From positions 758,004 through 822,003 of the forward strand of contig NZ_JRFE01000014.1 in NCBI RefSeq assembly GCF_000756305.1: 64,000 bases of DNA. The letters run 5' to 3'. Of the stretch, positions 9,976 to 20,938 are shown piece after piece. Within the stretch, counting starts at the first letter, position 1, and each line of letters starts with the position of its first letter. This DNA comes from Myxosarcina sp. GI1. Its GTDB lineage: Bacteria > Cyanobacteriota > Cyanobacteriia > Cyanobacteriales > Xenococcaceae. A model generated the notes under the pieces. The model was not told the DNA's origin and did no database searches. It saw only the letters and a list, made by a program, of their open reading frames with translations. Both the position numbers and the translations under genes were made by a program.

Positions 9976-10570
9976 TTTTTTTCCTCTAAAATACTAGACA
10001 TATAACGTGCTATACATTGTATTACCGAAAATAAATTTTGAACACTTTTTCTAGAATTAAAGGGGAAATTGTAATACTTCTTTACAAAAAATATACATTT
10101 AATATTCTAGCAAATAGCAAGGTTAACAACAGCGGTCGATTTAAGCTGTGCGATCGCTATTACAAAGTTAATGCGCTTGTGTTCTTCATAATTAAATCAT
10201 AAAAAAGGCGCGTTCTTCACAATTAAAACACAAAAAAAACCGTAAATAGAAGTGAGAATATTCATAGATTCAGTTTGGCGCAGGCTGAGAATGTTCTATA
10301 AGCATCAAATTAAAAATATGTTTGTTAGTGGTATAAAAGTTGAATTTCGCGCTAACGACATTAAAAATGACAGAAAAAGCAAACTAGCTTAAAAATTCTG
10401 TCTTGATTGCTAAATAAGCTTTCATATTGTCTGTTTAGTCGATCGCAATCCTAAGCGGTGATGAATATCAATGCCAATACTGTAAAAATAGGAAACATTT
10501 AATTAAGACCTAAATAATTTTTTGAAAAAACAGCCAAAAAAGCAATTCATTTTTAGATTAAAGGAGCTTA
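9976..10570. other. Long intergenic region with an imperfect 31-base direct repeat
   Basis: There is no gene in about 595 bases of AT-rich DNA. Two imperfect copies of a unit beginning GTTCTTCA-AATTAAA lie at 10181-10206 and 10212-10239, period 31. Promoters for the divergent genes on each side should be here, but I could not assign them with confidence. Confidence 0.4.
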
Positions 10571-10960
10571 ATGTTAAAAACTACTTATACAGAAAACGGT
10601 TACTACCTAAACTATTTGAACGAATCTTTGTCTGATTGGTTAAATACCAGGTATTTAGTTTATTTGCGAGCAACAGTTAGCATTTATGTCCACAAAAATG
10701 CGATTGCCAGTATTATGCTACCTCGCAATTTATTTCACATCAGTCTTCTTAAAGCTTTACAAGCTGAAAGCCAAAACGTTTACGAGATTACAATTTGCGA
10801 TGAAGAATTTATAGAAGTTTCTTTGAAAGGTATTTGGTTAGCTAACCACGAAGTCAGTGATGAAGGAATTTTTGTTTGTGACTTAGGCAACCGTGTAGAA
10901 AGCTGTATATATCAAATATGGCAAGAGTCGCAACTAGGAGTTTCCGTATTAGGTGAATAG
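10571..10960 (+). CDS. alr0857-family conserved cyanobacterial protein
   Basis: A 129-residue acidic soluble protein with no signal or membrane segment. AAGGAG ends four bases before the ATG. Its pattern (MLK-TYTE-GYYL near the start, then CDEEFIEVSLKGIW, then QIWQESQLGVSVL at the end) matches the cyanobacterial family I know under the Nostoc name alr0857. No reaction is known to me. Its position upstream of the nitrite reductase gene hints at a link with nitrogen metabolism, but the 800-base gap means it is not clearly in the same transcript. Confidence 0.6.
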   Translation: MLKTTYTENGYYLNYLNESLSDWLNTRYLVYLRATVSIYVHKNAIASIMLPRNLFHISLLKALQAESQNVYEITICDEEFIEVSLKGIWLANHEVSDEGIFVCDLGNRVESCIYQIWQESQLGVSVLGE

Positions 10961-11168
10961 TAACGATTCCATCGGCGGCTAGAGTTTTCCATATTATATA
11001 CATAATATATATGTATTAGTCGCCTGATAAATTTTTCTAACCTTATAGACTTTATATTTTTAATACATATAAACAGCTTTATTTTTATCAATACACTTAA
11101 AATATTTTAGATAAATTACAGTATAGCGTTACGAACTTAGATTAAGAAATTCATTACTTATTACTTAT

Positions 11169-11190
11169 GGGCAAGTCAATTAACTTGTCC
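11169..11190 (+). terminator. Stem-loop downstream of the alr0857-like gene
   Basis: GGGCAAGT and ACTTGTCC pair (one G-U) around a six-base loop, followed by a weak TAAATAATTT stretch. It could end the upstream transcript before the nirA promoter region. It lies about 200 bases after the stop codon, which weakens the case. Confidence 0.35.
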
Positions 11191-11385
11191 TAAATAATTT
11201 ACGTACTGCGGTACATTTTGAATCAGTCAAGCATTAGGCACTAGGCATGGGGTATTTCTAGATTTTGTGCATAGTGCTGTTTTTAGTTGAAAGTTTGAAA
11301 TTAACTCTAAAATGCGTTTTTTGCATCTGTCTGATGCTATGAATACATATTATTTGGCAAAATACCTTACTGTTTTTGGAGTTTG

Positions 11386-11430
11386 GTGACAATATATACA
11401 AAAAGTTTGGGTCTATCCTTAATTTAATAT
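11386..11430 (+). promoter_or_regulatory. Candidate NtcA-type promoter for nirA
   Basis: GTG-ACAATATA-TAC at 11386-11399 differs by one base from the NtcA consensus GTA-N8-TAC. TAN3T-type -10 hexamers follow at 11420 (20 bases after) and 11425 (25 bases after), close to the usual 22. NtcA activation of nirA under nitrogen limitation is established in cyanobacteria. The match here is imperfect, so this is a candidate only. A start near 11435 would give a leader of more than 300 bases. Confidence 0.45.
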
Positions 11431-11538
11431 ACATAACCAATATCTTTAATCTGTAGAGAGATTACTCATGTCCAGTTGAATAAATATCGCTCTCCAGACA
11501 TTAGACAATTTTTTAAATAAATTGCCACAACGTTCGCG

Positions 11539-11729
11539 GGCTGTTGGCTGCCAAACAGAGCGAATAGACCTTAACTAATGCATTTGACGGACGACACAAG
11601 CCAAGGGTTCGTGTCTTGAGGAGGGGGAAACAGTCGGGAAACCCGACCATGTTCCACCCCTTGTTGGCTCAAGATCCTGGAACCTCGCCCCGAATCAAAT
11701 TTGGGGGACGCGCCCTTACGATAACAGCC
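11539..11729 (+). ncRNA. Structured 5' leader RNA of nirA (unrecognised)
   Basis: Between the promoter region and nirA lies a stretch much richer in G+C than its surroundings, with nested pairing. An outer helix joins GGCTGTT (11539-11545) to AACAGCC (11723-11729). A central rod pairs TCTTGAG (11614-11620) with CTCAAGA (11668-11674), continues with the G run at 11623-11627 and AACA against TGTT and CCACCC (11650-11660), and ends in GTCGGG-AAA-CCCGAC (11633-11647). A third hairpin is CCCCGAAT-CAA-ATTTGGGG (11688-11706). The 5' strand of the outer helix can instead pair locally with CCAAACAG (11551-11558), so two exclusive folds exist. It ends 30 bases before the start codon and 16 before AAAGGAG. 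It does not match the glutamine riboswitch consensus, and I recognise no Rfam family. A cis-acting switch or attenuator is inference. Confidence 0.55.
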
Positions 11730-11758
11730 AAACTTAATATACATAAAGGAGAAATCTG

Positions 11759-13312
11759 ATGGTAGGAACTACCAAATCAGCTAAACTAAACAAATTTGAG
11801 AAATTTAAAGCTGAAAAAGATGGATTAGCGGTTAAAGACGAAATAGAAAAGTTTGCCAAACTAGGTTGGGAAGCAATCGATAAAACCGATCTCGAACATC
11901 GGCTGAAATGGTTGGGAATTTTTTATCGTCCCGTAACTCCAGGTAAATTTATGCTGCGGATGCGGACTCCCAACGGTATAGTTACCAGCGAACAGATGAA
12001 AGCTTATGGTGAAATCGTGCAGCGTTATGGGGAAGACGGCAGCGCAGATATTACTACCAGACAAAATATTCAGTTACGGGGTGTGAGGTTAGAAGATATT
12101 CCAGATATTTTTCAACGTTTTAAAGCGTTGGGACTAACCAGCGTTCAATCGGGAATGGACAATGTCCGCAATCTTACTGGTTCGCCAATGGCAGGAATCG
12201 ATGCTGACGAACTAATTGATACTCGCGAACTGGTACAAAGAACTCAGGACATGATTACTAATAGCGGTAAAGGTAATTATGACTTTACTAACCTACCTCG
12301 TAAATTTAATATTGCTATTGAAGGCGGTAGAGATAATTCCGTACATGCCGAAATTAATGATATTGCTTTCGTTCCTGCATATCGCGAAGGAGAACTAGGT
12401 TTTAATGTATTGGTTGGCGGTTTTTTCTCTGCCAAACGTTGTGAAGCGGCGATTCCCCTTAATGCCTGGGTGGGGGTAAACGATGATGTGGTAGAGTTGT
12501 CTCGCGCCATTTTAACTGTCTATCGCGATCGCGGCAGTCGTGCCAATCGCCAAAAATCTCGGATGATGTGGCTGATTGAAGAAATTGGCTTGTCAGAATT
12601 TCGCTCTCTAGTAGAGGCTGAATTTGGTAAGCCACTGGCAACTGCAACGGAAGAAGATTTAATCGATTGGGAAAAAAGAGATCATATAGGAGTATTCAAG
12701 CAAAAACAGCCTGGATTAAACTACGTTGGGATGCACGTACCTGCTGGCAGACTGCAAGCTTCAGATTTGTTCGATTTGGCTCGTCTGGCAGAAGTCTACG
12801 GCACTGGAGAAATTCGCCTGACTGTCGAGCAGAATTTATTAATTCCCCATATTCCCGATGAAAATCTCGATGCCTTTTTAGCCGAACCTTTACTTAAAAA
12901 ATTTACCCTCGAACCCCAGTCTTTAGAAAGATCTTTAGTTTCTTGTACGGGATCTCGTTTTTGTAATTTTGCTTTGGTAGAAACCAAACAACGGGCATTA
13001 GCTATGGCACGAGAATTAGACCGCGAACTTGAAGTTCCTGACAAAGTTAGAATTCATTGGACGGGATGTCCTAATTCCTGCGGACAACCACAAGTAGCCG
13101 ATATTGGCTTTATGGGTACAAAAGTACGTAAAGATGGCAAAACTGTTGAAGGAGTAGATCTTTACATGGGTGGTAAAGTTGGTAAAAACGCCAAATTAGG
13201 CGATCTGGTAGAAAAAGGTATTGCCTGTGACGAATTAAAGCCAGTTTTAAAAAAAATTTTAATCGAGCAGTTCGGAGCCAAGCCAAAAACGGTTCAAACA
13301 CGATCGAGTTAG
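11759..13312 (+). CDS. nirA: Ferredoxin-nitrite reductase
   Basis: Reduces nitrite to ammonium with six electrons from ferredoxin, using a [4Fe-4S] cluster bridged to sirohaem. The cluster ligands are Cys396 and Cys402 (SCTGSRFC) and Cys437 and Cys441 (GCPNSC). Two nitrite/sulphite-reductase ferredoxin-like half domains flank them (TRQNIQLRG near 105; EIRLTVEQN in the second repeat). At 517 residues it is the standard cyanobacterial form, without the C-terminal ferredoxin extension some filamentous species have. AAAGGAG lies seven bases before the ATG. It is followed by a strong terminator, so nirA seems to be transcribed apart from nrtP-narB. Confidence 0.97.
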   Translation: MVGTTKSAKLNKFEKFKAEKDGLAVKDEIEKFAKLGWEAIDKTDLEHRLKWLGIFYRPVTPGKFMLRMRTPNGIVTSEQMKAYGEIVQRYGEDGSADITTRQNIQLRGVRLEDIPDIFQRFKALGLTSVQSGMDNVRNLTGSPMAGIDADELIDTRELVQRTQDMITNSGKGNYDFTNLPRKFNIAIEGGRDNSVHAEINDIAFVPAYREGELGFNVLVGGFFSAKRCEAAIPLNAWVGVNDDVVELSRAILTVYRDRGSRANRQKSRMMWLIEEIGLSEFRSLVEAEFGKPLATATEEDLIDWEKRDHIGVFKQKQPGLNYVGMHVPAGRLQASDLFDLARLAEVYGTGEIRLTVEQNLLIPHIPDENLDAFLAEPLLKKFTLEPQSLERSLVSCTGSRFCNFALVETKQRALAMARELDRELEVPDKVRIHWTGCPNSCGQPQVADIGFMGTKVRKDGKTVEGVDLYMGGKVGKNAKLGDLVEKGIACDELKPVLKKILIEQFGAKPKTVQTRSS

Positions 13313-13356
13313 TATTTTGTGACTGCATAGTACCCGATCGCTTATAGTTCGATGTC

Positions 13357-13395
13357 AAAAATGGACTGAAGATAAAATTCTTCAGTCCATTTTTT
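13357..13395 (+). terminator. Rho-independent terminator of nirA
   Basis: ATGGACTGAAG and CTTCAGTCCAT form a perfect stem with an eight-base loop, preceded by an A run and followed by six T. This is a textbook intrinsic terminator 45 bases after the nirA stop codon. The A run on its other side makes it potentially bidirectional. Confidence 0.88.
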
Positions 13396-13472
13396 GTTGT
13401 GGCAGTCGCCAAAAAAGTAAATGCAATAAACGTGTTTTTGTCATGCAAACAATACATAAAACTTAAAATTTA

Positions 13473-13486
13473 GTAGTTAAATATAC
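13473..13486 (+). promoter_or_regulatory. Perfect NtcA box upstream of nrtP
   Basis: GTA-GTTAAATA-TAC matches GTA-N8-TAC exactly, 234 bases before the nrtP start. The nearest TAN3T hexamer downstream (TAACAT at 13516) is 29 bases away, longer than the usual 22, so the core promoter is uncertain. Nitrate permease genes are established NtcA targets. Confidence 0.5.
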
Positions 13487-13719
13487 GAAAAAAAAAAGCC
13501 AACAATGTGAATCTATAACATTAGAGATATATCGATTTATTAAAACGTAATCGGAAGTTTTTATTAATGATAAAAAGCTCTTTAATTTTAAAAAGAAGCA
13601 AACAAATGTTATCTCTTACATCGAAAACAACTCAAGTCAATAATTTTTCTCTAACTTGAGTTTTTAAAAATGAAAATTTCGCTCATCGCATCTATTTAAA
13701 TATTAAAGGAAGGTAGAAT

Positions 13720-15282
13720 ATGCTTGGAGAAATGTGGCAACTCAGGGGTAGATATAAGATTCTACATATGACCTGGTTTGCATTCTTTTTATCTTTTGTC
13801 GTCTGGTTTAACCTGGCTCCTCTGGCAACGACAATTGCCGCCGATCTAGGCTTAGAAGTAAGTCAAATCAGAACCCTGGCTATTTGTAACGTCGCTCTAA
13901 CCGTCCCTGCTCGAATTATTATTGGGATGGTTTTAGACAGATATGGACCGAGAATTACCTTTTCCGCTTTGTTGATGTATGCAGCAATTCCCTGTTTGCT
14001 GTTTGCTGCCGCTCAAGATTTCAGCCATCTGATTATCGCTCGGCTACTGATGGGTATTGTCGGTGCTGGATTTGTGATTGGTATTCGTATGGTAGCTGAG
14101 TGGTTTCCACCTAAAGAAATCGGTCTGGCGGAAGGTATTTATGGCGGTTGGGGTAACTTTGGTTCGGCATTTTCGGCATTTACTCTAGCTATGGTCGGTG
14201 CCTGGCTTTCTTTCGGTGCCGTCAACCCTGCAACTAACGAAGCAGTAATTAACTGGCGGGCTGCGATCGCGCTAACAGGTATCATAGCCGCTCTTTACGG
14301 CATTTTCTATTTCTTTAATGCTGAAGATACACCTCCTGGTAAAGTTTACAAACGTCCGAAAAACACTAGAGGGCTAGAAGTAACTAGCAAAAAAGACTTT
14401 GGGTTTTTGATGCTGATGAATATTCCCCTTACTGGAGTTTTAATGCTGCTAGCTTGGCGTTTGTCTCAGGTAGGACTTTATGGCATCGGTACGATGTTTA
14501 TTATCTGGGTATGTCTGCTCGGTCTATATGCCTTTCAAGCTTACAATTGCTGGAATGTAAACAAAGAACTATTAAACGGTACCAAACGCTATCCTCCCGA
14601 AGACCGCTACAACTTCTCTCAGGTGGCAATACTCCAGCTTACCTACATTGTTAATTTTGGTTCGGAACTAGCAGTAGTTTCAATGCTTCCCGATTTTTTT
14701 GAAGGTACTTTTTCGCTGTCTCCCGCTCAAGCAGGGATGATTGCTTCTAGCTATGCTTTTATGAACCTGGTAGCTCGTCCTGGTGGTGGTTTGATTTCTG
14801 ATAAGCTGGGCAGTCGCAAACTAACAATGGGAGTGCTTACAGGCTGTATGGGTATTGGCTATTTACTATTAGGTACGGTTACCAGTAGCTGGTTTTTACC
14901 CGCAGCAGTGCTTCTAACTATGGCTTGTTCTTTCTTCGTTCAGGCTGGTGAAGGTTCTACTTTTGCGATCGTTCCCCTGGTCAAGCGTCGCGTTACGGGT
15001 CAGATAGCTGGTAACGTCGGAGCTTATGGCAACGTCGGAGCAGTAATATACCTGACCATATTTAGTTTGCTTCCCACTTGGTTGGGTGGGGGTGAAGATC
15101 CCTCGGCAGCAATTGTTGCAGCTTCCAATCGCTCCTTTTTTCAAATTATGGGTGTAGCTGCCCTTATCGTTGCTGCTTTATGTTTTGTAGTTCTCAAAGA
15201 ACCTCAAGGTTCATTTGCCGAACATCATAAAGATGAAGAGGAAATTTCGCAGTCAAGAGTTGAAACAGAAATGAATATCTAA
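13720..15282 (+). CDS. nrtP: Nitrate/nitrite permease of the major facilitator superfamily (NrtP type)
   Basis: Imports nitrate and nitrite across the plasma membrane. The 520 residues form about twelve hydrophobic helices with a long loop after helix six. The MFS motif [10 protein letters not shown] follows helix two. The nitrate/nitrite-porter signature is present in [17 protein letters not shown] followed by [13 protein letters not shown], and a second glycine-rich signature in the C-terminal half ([13 protein letters not shown]). AAGGAAGG lies upstream of the ATG. Species using NrtP usually lack or supplement the ABC system NrtABCD, and no nrtABCD is seen here. Order nirA-nrtP-narB is known in other cyanobacteria. 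Confidence 0.95.
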   Translation: MLGEMWQLRGRYKILHMTWFAFFLSFVVWFNLAPLATTIAADLGLEVSQIRTLAICNVALTVPARIIIGMVLDRYGPRITFSALLMYAAIPCLLFAAAQDFSHLIIARLLMGIVGAGFVIGIRMVAEWFPPKEIGLAEGIYGGWGNFGSAFSAFTLAMVGAWLSFGAVNPATNEAVINWRAAIALTGIIAALYGIFYFFNAEDTPPGKVYKRPKNTRGLEVTSKKDFGFLMLMNIPLTGVLMLLAWRLSQVGLYGIGTMFIIWVCLLGLYAFQAYNCWNVNKELLNGTKRYPPEDRYNFSQVAILQLTYIVNFGSELAVVSMLPDFFEGTFSLSPAQAGMIASSYAFMNLVARPGGGLISDKLGSRKLTMGVLTGCMGIGYLLLGTVTSSWFLPAAVLLTMACSFFVQAGEGSTFAIVPLVKRRVTGQIAGNVGAYGNVGAVIYLTIFSLLPTWLGGGEDPSAAIVAASNRSFFQIMGVAALIVAALCFVVLKEPQGSFAEHHKDEEEISQSRVETEMNI

Positions 15283-15358
15283 GAGGTTATCTTAGAAATC
15301 TAAAAAGTCATGGTTGACTGACTAATTAGGATTCAAATAAAACTAACCTGAAATTTAT

Positions 15359-15400
15359 GGTCAAAAGTCAAGCAATTTTTTAATTTTTTGGCTTTTGACC
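15359..15400. repeat. Inverted repeat containing the dispersed GTCAAAAGTCAA motif
   Basis: GGTCAAAAG (15359-15367) and CTTTTGACC (15392-15400) form a 9-bp stem around an AT-rich loop, 77 bases after nrtP. Related TTTGACTTTTGAC strings occur near 21955, 41990 and 48175. It may also act as a weak terminator. Confidence 0.4.
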
Positions 15401-15617
15401 TTTGAATTTTTAATCAAAATGATAATAAAATTTAATCTATTTTATAGATTAAAAGTTTAATTGACAACAATAGTAAATAACACAATTAGCTATAAATATT
15501 GAAAAGCAAGAATTTATTCACAAAAGCTTACTCAATATAGATACTTTTCTTTTAAATTAGAGCGAATATTTAAATAGCAGTTTGCCAAAAAAAATCTTGA
15601 ATTGGGAGAACAGCGAC

Positions 15618-17906
15618 GTGACCGAACCGACTAAAACCTTATGTCCCTATTGTGGAGTTGGCTGTGGCTTAGAGGTGCTTCCTCCAGCGCAGCCAGGAAA
15701 AGCAGTCAATCGAGATAGTCAGGGAAATCCACTGTGGCAGGTTAGGGGCGATCGCTCTCACCCATCTAGTAAGGGTAAAATTTGCGTTAAAGGCGGTACG
15801 GTTGCCGAATCTCTCGATAAAGATCGTCTTAAGTATCCGATGCTCAGAGATTCTTTAGACGATCCATTTCGGCAGGTTAGTTGGGATGAAGCTTTCAATA
15901 AAATTGTGACTCGCATTCGAGAGGTCAAAGCTACTCAAGGTGTCGAGGCAATATGTATGTATGGTTCGGGGCAGTTCCAGACCGAAGATTATTACCTCGC
16001 TCAAAAACTGCTCAAAGGCTGTCTGGGAACTAACAACTTTGATGCCAATTCTCGTCTTTGTATGTCATCAGCAGTAGCGGGATATATTCAAAGCTTTGGT
16101 TCTGATGGTCCACCCTGTTGTTATGATGACCTCGAAGAAACCGACTGTGCTTTTCTAATCGGTACTAATACTGCCGAATGTCACCCTATAGTTTTCAATC
16201 GCTTGCGAATACATCACAAAAAAAATCGTAAAGTAAAAATGATTGTGGTCGATCCTCGGCGTACCAAAACCGCTGAAGCTGCCGATTTACATTTGCCAAT
16301 TAAACCAGGTACGGATATAGATTTACTCAACGGCATAGCTTATCTGTTGATGCGCTGGAGCAATCTAGACACTCTATTTATCGATGAATGTACTCAAGGG
16401 TTTAGCGAGTACGCTCAAATAATTCAGCACTATCCCCCAGAGTTGGTCGCAAGACGTTGCGGCATTCGCATCGATCGCCTGGAAGAAGCCGCTCGTTATT
16501 GGGCAGAGTCGGAAAGGGTACTTTCTATGTGGTCGATGGGCGTAAATCAGTCTAGCGAAGGAACGGCAAAAGTTCGCACGATTATCAACCTGCACTTGAT
16601 GACGGGTAATATTGGCAAACCTGGTGCGGGACCTTTTTCGCTTACGGGACAACCCAACGCTATGGGAGGTAGAGAAGCAGGAGGACTAGCTCATATTCTT
16701 CCTGGTTATCGACTAGTTAAAAATTCCCAACATCGCGCCCAAGTAGAACGCCTCTGGAAACTACCAGAAGGGAGTATTTCCTCCCATCCTGGAAAAGATG
16801 CCTGGAGTATGATTACAGGACTAGAAACGGGAGAAGTAGGATTGTTGTGGGTAGCAGCGACCAATCCTGCCGTTAGTATGCCCGATCTAGTTAGAACCAA
16901 AAAGGCTCTATTAAAATCACCGTTTACCATCTATCAAGACGCTTACTTCCCTACAGAAACAGCAGCTTATGCTCACGTACTGTTACCCGCGGCACAGTGG
17001 GGAGAAAAAACGGGAACCATGACCAATTCCGAACGGGTCGTTACTCTGTGTCCTCAGTTTCGCCAAAGACCAGGAGTAGCCAAAGCAGATTGGGAAATTT
17101 TTGCTGAAGTGGGTCGTCGTTTGGGCTATGAAAAAGAATTTGACTTTGCCAATTCTGCCGAGGTTTATCGCGAATTTGTTAAATTAACTAAAAACCGCCC
17201 TTGCGACATGAGTGGTTTGAGTTATCAAAAATTGGCGAAAACTCCCCTACAGTGGCCTTATCCCGATAACGAAATTATAGATACAAGTAAGAAAGGCGAT
17301 CGAGACAATGGATTGTTTTCTTCTTTATTCTCCGATAAAAAGGACTCCAATAGCTCTGGCGAACCCAAACGACTCTATACCAAGGGTGAATTTAATACTG
17401 CCGACAAACGAGCAAAATTTGCGGCTTTTCATTCCAAAGGTTTGGCAGAACCTTTAGACGCAGCTTATCCTTTGGTCTTGACTATCGGTCGACTTTACGA
17501 ACACTGGCACACTATGACCCGTACGGGACGGATTGAGAAAATTAATAAAATGCAGCCTCAGCCTTTTATTGAGATTCATCCTAACGATGCCGAGAAATCT
17601 GGAATTGAAGCCGAAGCAACGGTCGAAGTGCGATCGCGCCGAGGTTGTGGTCGGTTTGTAGCTAAAATAACCAAGGCGATCGCACCTGGAACGGTATTTG
17701 TACCTATGCACTGGGGAGCTTTATGGGCAGATGCAGCTGAAGCTAATAGTATGACTCATCCCGAGGCCTGTCCGATTTCTCTGCAACCAGAGTTAAAAGC
17801 CTGTGCGGTGAATATAGCTCCTGTAAAAAACGAAACTGAAGCATTTGCCGAACAGCCTCAACCTATTCGGGCTTTGCTTGAAGTTAAAGAATCTGTTTCT
17901 GTTTAA
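15618..17906 (+). CDS. narB: Assimilatory ferredoxin-nitrate reductase
   Basis: Reduces nitrate to nitrite with ferredoxin electrons, using one [4Fe-4S] cluster and Mo-bis-MGD. The cluster ligands are Cys9, Cys12, Cys16 (CPYCGVGC) and Cys56 (GKICVKGG). Mo-cofactor binding blocks include [12 protein letters not shown] with the conserved cysteine, [30 protein letters not shown] and the C-terminal MHWGALW. The frame extends to a TTG at 15582 without a ribosome site. The GTG at 15618 has GGGAG nine bases upstream and gives an N-terminus of family length (762 residues), so it is preferred. A low-complexity insert near residue 570 ([12 protein letters not shown]) lies in a variable loop. Confidence 0.95.
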   Translation: MTEPTKTLCPYCGVGCGLEVLPPAQPGKAVNRDSQGNPLWQVRGDRSHPSSKGKICVKGGTVAESLDKDRLKYPMLRDSLDDPFRQVSWDEAFNKIVTRIREVKATQGVEAICMYGSGQFQTEDYYLAQKLLKGCLGTNNFDANSRLCMSSAVAGYIQSFGSDGPPCCYDDLEETDCAFLIGTNTAECHPIVFNRLRIHHKKNRKVKMIVVDPRRTKTAEAADLHLPIKPGTDIDLLNGIAYLLMRWSNLDTLFIDECTQGFSEYAQIIQHYPPELVARRCGIRIDRLEEAARYWAESERVLSMWSMGVNQSSEGTAKVRTIINLHLMTGNIGKPGAGPFSLTGQPNAMGGREAGGLAHILPGYRLVKNSQHRAQVERLWKLPEGSISSHPGKDAWSMITGLETGEVGLLWVAATNPAVSMPDLVRTKKALLKSPFTIYQDAYFPTETAAYAHVLLPAAQWGEKTGTMTNSERVVTLCPQFRQRPGVAKADWEIFAEVGRRLGYEKEFDFANSAEVYREFVKLTKNRPCDMSGLSYQKLAKTPLQWPYPDNEIIDTSKKGDRDNGLFSSLFSDKKDSNSSGEPKRLYTKGEFNTADKRAKFAAFHSKGLAEPLDAAYPLVLTIGRLYEHWHTMTRTGRIEKINKMQPQPFIEIHPNDAEKSGIEAEATVEVRSRRGCGRFVAKITKAIAPGTVFVPMHWGALWADAAEANSMTHPEACPISLQPELKACAVNIAPVKNETEAFAEQPQPIRALLEVKESVSV

Positions 17907-17930
17907 AATAAAAAAAATTAGGAATTAGCC

Positions 17931-18404
17931 GTGTCTCAGTTCTCGCTCTCTAACCTACCCTATTTTCAATTTGAAGCTGATTTCACCGAATCGCTACGCT
18001 GTATCCCAATGATTGTCAGAATGAAGCTAGATACCTGTGGGGTAAAGTTAAAGCTGCACCATTGGAATTTACTCGATACCACAGAGCGGCTGACACTGGT
18101 AGAAATGCCCTGTGAGACAGAAGCAGAAGCAGCAGCTTATCGCCAATGGTTACAGAGTTTAATAACCAAAAAAACGGGAAAACCCGCAGGAGAACTAGCT
18201 GTATCTCCCCATTCTCCCTGGCTAAATGATACAGTTATTCCCGATGCGGTTACTGCTAAAGCTCGCGAATTGAAAATAGATCTACATCTCCACCAGTGGC
18301 AAAAACTTACACCCCTACAGCGTTTTGCTTTAATTAAACTCAGTCGTCCCAGTCATGAAAATCAGAATTTTTTACCTGCCCTCAAAGAATTTAATCTAAC
18401 TTAA
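17931..18404 (+). CDS. Nitrate reductase associated protein
   Basis: A 157-residue soluble protein matching the cyanobacterial/proteobacterial family called nitrate-reductase-associated (Nitr_red_assoc). It has two related blocks, LKLHHWNLLDTTERLTLVEMP and LHLHQWQKLTPLQRFALIKLSR, which look like an internal duplication. The start is GTG, 24 bases after the narB stop, so the two are almost certainly cotranscribed. Its biochemical role is not known to me. Constant linkage to narB suggests maturation, regulation or stability of the reductase. Confidence 0.85.
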   Translation: MSQFSLSNLPYFQFEADFTESLRCIPMIVRMKLDTCGVKLKLHHWNLLDTTERLTLVEMPCETEAEAAAYRQWLQSLITKKTGKPAGELAVSPHSPWLNDTVIPDAVTAKARELKIDLHLHQWQKLTPLQRFALIKLSRPSHENQNFLPALKEFNLT

Positions 18405-18594
18405 ACAATATTTATTAAGGAGCGCACGCTCTTTCAACAATGAACATTGATAATTGCACATTGTTTATTGCTTACTGTTAATTGTCGAATACACTCTCAT
18501 TCGATTACTCACTCTCAATTTAGATCTTCAAATTCAGATAGTGTTAGGATCGCCACAGAAAAAGAAAGTGAGAGAATAAGGAAAAGTAAACTTA

Positions 18595-20742
18595 ATGCAA
18601 GAATTCGATAAGTCAATATCCTTTGATGCCAGGGATATTAGGCTCAAGGTAGGTCTGCTCGCGCCACAAGCAGGCGGTTCCGTACTAATCCAGTCGGGAG
18701 ATACGGCGGTTTTAGTAACTGCAACTAGAGCTAAGGGAAGAGAAGGAATCGATTTTTTACCACTAATTGTTGATTACGAAGAAAGACAATATGCCGCAGG
18801 GCGTATTCCTGGCGGTTTTTTGCGCCGAGAAGGGCGACCTCCAGAAAAAGCTACACTCACCAGTAGATTGATCGATCGACCTTTGCGCCCTCTATTACCT
18901 AGCTGGTTGCGAGACGATATTCAAATAGTTGCTACTACCCTGTCAATGGATGAAGACGTACCTCCCGACGTGCTGGCAGTAACTGGAGCATCAGTAGCGG
19001 TATTACTCGCCAAAATTCCCTTTTACGGTCCGATGGCAGCAGTCAGAGTCGGTTTGGTAGGAGATGATTTTATTATCAATCCTACTTATAAAGAAGTGGG
19101 ACAGGGAGATTTAGATCTAGTAGTAGCTGGTAGTCCCGATGGCGTGGTAATGGTGGAAGCAGGAGCCAACCAGCTACCAGAACAAGATATTATCGAGGCG
19201 ATTGATTTTGGCTACGAAGCCGTACAAGAATTGATTCAGGCTCAAAGAGATTTGATAAAAGAGTTGGGCATTGAAATTGTTACTGCCGAACCTCCCGAAG
19301 AACCAGTCAATCTCGATAAATTTATTAGCGATCGCGCTACAGAAGATATCAAACAGATTCTCTCTCAATACGACCTAGATAAAAACGGTCGCGATGAAGC
19401 TCTAGATGCCATTAAACAAACCAAAATTGAATCAGCGATCGCCGAACTGCCAGAAGACGATGAACTTGTTATCGCTACTACTGAAGATCCTAAAGCGATC
19501 GGTAAGTCTTTTAAAGCTCTGACCAAAAAGCTAATGCGCGCTCAAATCGTTGAAGAAGGAATTAGAGTGGACGGGCGCAAGCTAGACGAAGTTAGACCGA
19601 TAAGCTGTAGAGTAGGACTGTTGCCTCAAAGGGTTCACGGTAGCGGACTGTTTAAAAGAGGATTGACCCAAGTGCTATCGGTAACTACTTTAGGGACTTC
19701 GGGAGATGCTCAAGATGTAGGTGAAGAACTCAATCCTCAAGACGAAAAACGCTATCTCCACCACTATAATTTTCCTCCCTATTCGGTAGGAGAAACCAAA
19801 CCGATGCGATCGCCAGGACGCAGAGAAATCGGTCACGGTGCTTTAGCCGAACGCGCTCTAATTCCCGTTTTGCCAAGTCAAGAAGAGTTTCCTTACGTCT
19901 TACGTGTGGTTTCGGAAGTTTTATCTTCTAATGGCTCTACCTCAATGGGTTCGGTATGTGGCTCTACCCTGGCTTTAATGGATGCGGGAGTACCAATTAG
20001 CAAACCTGTTAGCGGTGCGGCAATGGGTTTGATTAAAGAAGGCGAAGAAGTCAGAATTTTAACCGACATCCAGGGCATTGAAGACTTTTTGGGCGACATG
20101 GATTTTAAAGTTGCGGGAACGGATACGGGAATTACCGCCCTGCAAATGGATATGAAAATTACGGGTTTATCATTAGCAACCGTTGCTAAAGCGATTCAAC
20201 AGGCGCAGCCAGCGAGAATGCACATTCTCGAAAAAATGGTTGAAGAGATCGCCGAACCCCGTAAGGAACTATCTCCTTATGCACCTCGTTTGTTAACCAT
20301 GAAGATCGATCCCGATTTAATTGGTATGGTAATTGGACCTTCTGGTAAAACTATCAAAGCCATTACCGAGCAGACAGGAGCTAAAATTGACATTGAAGAT
20401 GACGGTACGGTAGTTATTGCGGCAGTCGAAGCTGAAAAAGCCGAAAAAGCTAGAAAAACTATCTTCAACATTACGCGCAAGCTAACCGAAGGGGATGTTT
20501 ATGTCGGTAAAGTTACCAGAATTATCGACATTGGAGCATTTGTAGAAATTCTACCTGGCAAAGAAGGAATGATTCACATTTCTCAGCTAGCTGAAGGAAG
20601 AGTAGGCAAGGTTGAAGATGAAGTAGCAGTTGGCGATGAAATTGTGGTTAAAATACGCGGTTTCGATCAAAAAAATCGCCTCAATTTAACTAGATTGGGA
20701 ATTCATCCCGAAGAGGCTGCTGCTGCTAGAGCTTCTGTTTAA
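18595..20742 (+). CDS. pnp: Polyribonucleotide nucleotidyltransferase (PNPase)
   Basis: Phosphorolytic 3'-5' exoribonuclease and RNA polymerising enzyme acting in RNA turnover. Domains in order: first RNase PH domain (about 15-215) with [13 protein letters not shown], an all-helical linker (about 230-310), second RNase PH domain (about 320-550) with [12 protein letters not shown] and [20 protein letters not shown] domain (about 560-620) with [10 protein letters not shown], and S1 domain (about 630-700) with [20 protein letters not shown]. At 715 residues it is full length. It stands alone in a 190-base plus 196-base spacer context. Confidence 0.97.
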   Translation: MQEFDKSISFDARDIRLKVGLLAPQAGGSVLIQSGDTAVLVTATRAKGREGIDFLPLIVDYEERQYAAGRIPGGFLRREGRPPEKATLTSRLIDRPLRPLLPSWLRDDIQIVATTLSMDEDVPPDVLAVTGASVAVLLAKIPFYGPMAAVRVGLVGDDFIINPTYKEVGQGDLDLVVAGSPDGVVMVEAGANQLPEQDIIEAIDFGYEAVQELIQAQRDLIKELGIEIVTAEPPEEPVNLDKFISDRATEDIKQILSQYDLDKNGRDEALDAIKQTKIESAIAELPEDDELVIATTEDPKAIGKSFKALTKKLMRAQIVEEGIRVDGRKLDEVRPISCRVGLLPQRVHGSGLFKRGLTQVLSVTTLGTSGDAQDVGEELNPQDEKRYLHHYNFPPYSVGETKPMRSPGRREIGHGALAERALIPVLPSQEEFPYVLRVVSEVLSSNGSTSMGSVCGSTLALMDAGVPISKPVSGAAMGLIKEGEEVRILTDIQGIEDFLGDMDFKVAGTDTGITALQMDMKITGLSLATVAKAIQQAQPARMHILEKMVEEIAEPRKELSPYAPRLLTMKIDPDLIGMVIGPSGKTIKAITEQTGAKIDIEDDGTVVIAAVEAEKAEKARKTIFNITRKLTEGDVYVGKVTRIIDIGAFVEILPGKEGMIHISQLAEGRVGKVEDEVAVGDEIVVKIRGFDQKNRLNLTRLGIHPEEAAAARASV

Positions 20743-20938
20743 ACTAATCTCAGGCACTTATGTTATGGGGAATTTTTGTCTCTATAAAAGTGTGGGGTTG
20801 CTTTAGTTAGAGAAAGTAGGGGTATGTGACAGAGGAATAATTTTTTTACTGACAAATACCTCTATCTCTATCTCTCGCATTTTTTGATATCTTTAATGCC
20901 ATTAACAGGTAAATTTAACTAATTCAATACGGCAATTT

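Noticed and set aside
11097..11220. Further NtcA-like sites such as GTATAGCGTTAC and GTACTGCGGTAC
   Set aside because: The spacing between GTA and TAC is six bases, not eight.
11258..11440. 60-codon minus-strand frame upstream of nirA
   Set aside because: It overlaps the candidate NtcA promoter, and its composition is that of random AT-rich DNA.
11521..11730. Glutamine riboswitch, T-box, cobalamin or other known leader in front of nirA
   Set aside because: The conserved cores of these families (for example the GGACGGAAGUAGG of the glutamine aptamer or the cobalamin GCCACUG box) are not present. Only partial words such as GACGGACGACA resemble them.
15582..15617. TTG start for narB giving 12 more residues
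   Set aside because: No ribosome site precedes it, whereas GGGAG is correctly placed for the GTG at 15618.
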